Translations under genes and position numbers: made by a program
Notes under the pieces: model-generated
Seen by the model: only the letters and a program-made list of their open reading frames with translations
Databases searched by the model: none
Told to the model about the DNA's origin: nothing
Shown: positions 59,971 through 64,000 of the stretch, piece by piece
Numbering within the stretch: position 1 is the first letter of the stretch
Layout of the letters: each line of letters starts with the position of its first letter
Assembly (NCBI GenBank): GCA_001692895.1
Contig: KV748229.1
Location: 1,146,100 to 1,210,099, forward strand
Direction: 5' to 3'
From: Cenococcum geophilum 1.58
Lineage: Eukaryota; Ascomycota; Dothideomycetes; Gloniales; Gloniaceae
DNA: 64,000 nt

Positions 59971-62900
59971 TGGTATCTTTAATTTGCGCCCTATCGCAAT
60001 TACTAATTCCTTATACCCTAGCTAATTAACCTCTACCCTAGAGTAATCGCGACCTATACGCGCCTCTGCTAAAACTAATATATCCCTAGCACAGTCCTAA
60101 AACGATCCTTAGTTTTTACCTAGCGCCTAAATAGGTAACACTAATAATACCGAAATAGCTAAAATTTAAAACCCCCGTGACGTTTTTATAGACCTCTTTA
60201 TAGAGATATACCCTAATATCGCGTAGATAATCTACCGCTCCCTACTATACCTTAAGACTTTTAGGCCTAGCAAAGCTTATCTTATTTTTATTAACTATAC
60301 TAATAAGTTCCTTAATAATATTAAAGTAAAACTATAGTATATATATAATACAAATACCGCTAATAAAAACCTTAATGCCCTTATCGCTTCCTAAATAGGA
60401 ACTATTAACTTTTAGGTAGAGACTATTACCGTTCTAAAATAATTAACCCCTATAATAATAGTAGTAACCTAGTAAAAAAAACGGAGATTTAAAGACCCGC
60501 CAATATTTAGCGGAAAAGGTACTTTACTAAAATAATAAGCTAGTTTTAAAACCTAGCATATTAAGATTAAGGGAGTCTTTAACTGGGACTAGGACTACTT
60601 TAATATAGTTTAGTTCTAGATCCTTTATATCTTAAATATACTAAAGGATAAGGCCTATAAGTTTATTTAGTAGGGCTTAGAGCTTATATATAAGAACCTA
60701 AACAATATATCTATATGGAAATGGCTTACTAAGGAAAATATACTTAAAGACCTTACTGCCTACTATAAGGTCCTTAATATAACCCAAATCGCAAAAAAAA
60801 GGTTAACTATTTCCCCTAGAGCGAGCGTAATTACTAGTCCTAGAAGGGAGAGCTTAATAGGCTAATAGTCCGCACTAAGAAGATAGATAAATAGAAGGTA
60901 GACTTACTCTAAAAGTTTATTTCTTTAAAGATAGAAGAGCTAGTACTTAAACTTGCCTATAAAATTAATAATAGTAACTATATAGGTTAGAGTAAGCAGA
61001 TAGATATATTCGCTAAAAACCTTATAAACTATATATACTAAGCTAACCTTAAAAAGAACGCTAACTACTACTTACCTGCCTAAGCCCCTGCCCCTATATT
61101 AACCCTAACCCTAATAGTAACTAAAGAACCTATAGACCTTAATAAAACCTTAAATACGGAGTATAAGCGCCGCGTTAATAATAGATTATACCTTACTTAT
61201 AGCCTACCTAGCCACTAAAAGGACGCCTATAACTCTATTAAGATAGCAAACCTAGTCCTAATATTACCCTATTAAACGACGCGAACTAATAACCGCGGAC
61301 ATAGCGACTATAAAGTCTATTATAAACGCGGCAACCACGGAGCCTATTATAGCTACGGTAGATAACCCCCTTCTTTAACCCTATAGCTTAGTTACTCTAA
61401 ACTATACCCTATATAGAAGCCTAACCTATTAATAACGCCTAGTATTAGCAACTCCGCGCTAGCAAATATAAATACAGCTATATTATTAGTAAGGTATTAT
61501 CTTCCTATACCCTAACTAAGACTAAGATTAATATTACTAGCTAGACGGACACTAGACCGCCCCACTAAGACAGCTCTATACCCTAGTTATTAAAAGGCAG
61601 ACCCTTAAACCAAGTTACATCTAAGGGTTTAAACTATATAAGGAGGAAGACAAGAAGGTTAGGTCCCTATTACTAGATTAATTAGTTCTTTCTATTAGTA
61701 ACCTACTACTTAATCTTAAATTAGTAAATAGTAATAAGAAATTAATCCTTATTTAAACCTAACTCTCCTTATTACGTAACCTATACCCCTAAGTTTATAT
61801 TAATATAGTAAGCCTAGTAGACTTTAGTAGTACTATAATGGCATTTACTAATGCAGAGTTTATTATAAAAAAGTATAATGTTATAATTAAGAAGCTACTA
61901 GTACCTAGGCTATTACGCCTCGCAGATAGTATTCTAACTTTGCTTATTATAGACTACTTTACCACCTAAATATTAATTAGCCTCTATACTAAAGCTATAC
62001 TATTTTTTATTACTAAACTCTTACCTACTACCCTAATTATCTTAGGTATACCCTAGCTTTAGGAAACTTAAAATCCGCTTTAACTTAGACTACTACTCTA
62101 GGTACTACCTCCTATAGGGGATAACTAATAGTAGTAGGGACGCCCTATATAGATACTTAGTACTACTAAGCCTAGTGCCTAGGACTATATATAAAGCCTT
62201 AATAGTAGAAGACGTTCCTAATAAAGGGGAGCCTATATAGCTATAAAGAAACGAAATAGTAGAAGACTAAATTACCTTAGTACTTAAGACTAAAACAATG
62301 GGCTAGCTAGCCCTACTAAGACTAAAAAAGAAGGTCTGCTTTACACCACTACTACTAAGAATCTAACCTTAACCTAGGCACTATTTAAACCCTAGCCGCC
62401 TAGCCTAATACCTAGAACTAAGCTATATACTATATACGTATACTATAGCTCGTATTATAGCAAGAACTAGCTATAAAACTACTAAGACCCAGAAAATAGA
62501 AACCGCGCTACTGTAACGCCTAACCTTATACCTATCTCCCGCGCGTACCGTATAGGGCCACCGCCTTATTTCCGCCCCCCTAGGCCAACTAAGCTATACT
62601 AGCCTAGCCGTAGCACTAGAAAACTAGATACACCCTAACCTAGACAATATTAAATATACTTATACTATTAATTTCACCTAGTTCTATAAATAAAAAGACG
62701 TAAAGGTAATAAGGATCTATATAGCAGAGCTAGTAAAACTAGTTAGGTAAGATAAGTACTAATAGCTGCTTAGAGAGCTGCCTATAGGCCTAATAGAAGT
62801 ACTAAACCTATTAAAAAGGTCTTTCCGCTAGCTAGTAGAAGGCGACTATATAATAAAGAAAGCCTATAAAGTACTCCCCTCCTATTTTTATAACTTCCTT

Positions 62901-63787
62901 AAGACAAATTTAAAAACTAAACCTAAGCTTTTACGTTGGAAGATAGTTAATACTAATATTAAAAAATTCCTAAAAGGCAAACTAGGATTAACCCGCGAAG
63001 ATATTCTACAACGCCTATTAAAGGAGTTTTATAAATATATTAAGCACTTTCTCCCTAAGAACGTAGATAAGCTACCCCCTTACCAACCATAAAACTATAA
63101 AATTAAGATTATCCCTAGAAACTAGGTCCCGTACTATAAAAATAGACTACTTTTACTTACTAAACTTAGGTATATAAAGAAGTGGATTAATAAGATGCTA
63201 GATAAGGGTTTTATCCGCAAATCGACCTCACTAGCTACTATACTACTTCACCTCGCTGCTAAGTCTAGCGGCGGTATATAAATCTACTATAACTACTAAG
63301 GCCTAAACACAGTTTCTATTAAGAATTAGTACCTACTACCACTAATCTATAAGACACTTAACGCACTTTATAGTGCTAAGTACTTTACTAGACTTAATAT
63401 AATTGCTATATTTAACCAGATCTAGATTATAAAGGGCCATAAGTAGCTTATAGCATTTATTACCCGGTTTAGACTCTATAAGATATTAATTATACTATTT
63501 AGCCTCTATAATATACCTACTATATTCTAAAACTATATTAACTATATTCTATATAACGCCCTTAATAACTACTATACTGCCTACCTTAATAACATCCTTA
63601 TCTTATCTAAAATACGTACTAAGTATATTAAGTATATAAATAAAGTTACCTAAAGACTTAGTAATGCTAGACTTTAGATTAATATTAATAAGTTTAAGTT
63701 CTACTTTAATAAAATAAAATACCTCGGCTTAATTATTTTAACTAATAGTATAACTATAGACCTTAAGAAGGTATAGGCCTTATAGAA
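59971..63787 (+). pseudogene. Gypsy gag-pol remnant (capsid to reverse transcriptase), truncated
   Basis: In order on the + strand: a capsid-like region (about 60480-60790; RRFKDPPIFSGKG); a decayed zinc knuckle, with PSH and KDAY positions of a C-x2-C-x4-H-x4-C box (about 61180-61230); a protease (S-T-I-M-A-F-T-N-A-E-F around 61830); and reverse transcriptase (63110-63780; GFIRKST, then GLNTVSIKN, YFTRLNI, the finger FITRFRLYK, NYINYILYNAL and an N-N-I-L-I-L-S box replacing Y-x-D-D). The frame stops being gypsy at 63787, right after YLGLIILTN..IDLKKVQAL, where the inverted-repeat arm begins. Decay is mostly by RIP-type stops. Confidence 0.65.
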
Positions 63788-64000
63788 ACATCGGGAAAAT
63801 ATTCGCAGGATGAGATTTAAGTTGACTTTGGTGTTCGCGTTTCGCGTAATTAACATACAATTTAACCAACTTAACACGCAATTTAACTAACTCGATATGT
63901 AGTTAACCTACTTAATATGCAATTTAATTAACTTAATACGTAGTTAACCTACTTAATATATAATTTAACTAACTTAACACGCAGTTAACCTACTTAATAT
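63788..64000 (+). repeat. Right arm of inverted repeat (continues past window)
   Basis: Starts ACATCGGGAAAATATTCG at 63788 and continues through TTTCGCGTAATT into AACTTAACACGCAATTTAACT-type subrepeats. It is the inverted counterpart of 58560-58940 and runs off the window end. Confidence 0.75.

Overview
The window looks like nuclear DNA of a filamentous ascomycete (Pezizomycotina). Its genes carry short introns (37-77 bp, one of 263 bp) with GT..AG ends and CTAAC-type branch sites. Two sequence states alternate: GC-balanced gene DNA and very TA-rich DNA full of decayed transposons. In the decayed elements the reading frames are interrupted mainly where Gln or Trp codons would be expected (CAG/CAA/TGG to TAG/TAA). 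That is the signature of repeat-induced point mutation (RIP), which works only in fungi of this kind. I cannot name the species.

Layout. 1-2000 is TA-rich repeat debris. 2001-3744 is a GC-balanced pocket with one F-box gene (2806-3714). 3745-6790 is a RIP-decayed copia element carrying three later insertions: a solo gypsy LTR, a hairpin MITE and a small inverted repeat. 7597-13166 is a structurally complete but inactivated Ty1/copia element with 237-bp LTRs, a CTATG target duplication and a primer site matching the initiator tRNA-Met anticodon arm. 13.2-30.2 kb is the gene island. From left to right it holds an F-box protein (-), a small unrecognised gene (-), the GPI mannosyltransferase SMP3 (-), SKP1 (+), PGS1 (-), the complex I subunit NDUFA12/N7BM (+) and a 1677-residue ABC-C transporter (+). 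30.2-64 kb is a gene-free TA-rich block built from RIP-decayed elements: a Tc1/mariner-type transposase, gypsy chromoviruses, a SNF2-type helicase remnant, a Plavaka-like transposase, MITEs, solo LTRs and several minisatellites.

How the genes relate. SKP1 is the adaptor of SCF ubiquitin ligases, and two F-box proteins (SKP1's partner class) lie within about 17 kb of it. PGS1 (mitochondrial phosphatidylglycerol/cardiolipin synthesis) and NDUFA12 (complex I) are divergently transcribed from a 186-bp gap and both act at the inner mitochondrial membrane. SMP3 adds the fourth mannose of GPI anchors in the ER. The ABC-C protein is probably vacuolar.

Limits. All exon models were built by eye from splice signals and frame; the four multi-exon housekeeping models and the ABC model each close exactly in frame. 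Element names in the decayed block rest on short motif runs read through stop codons. I found no convincing new system; the best leads are listed as findings.
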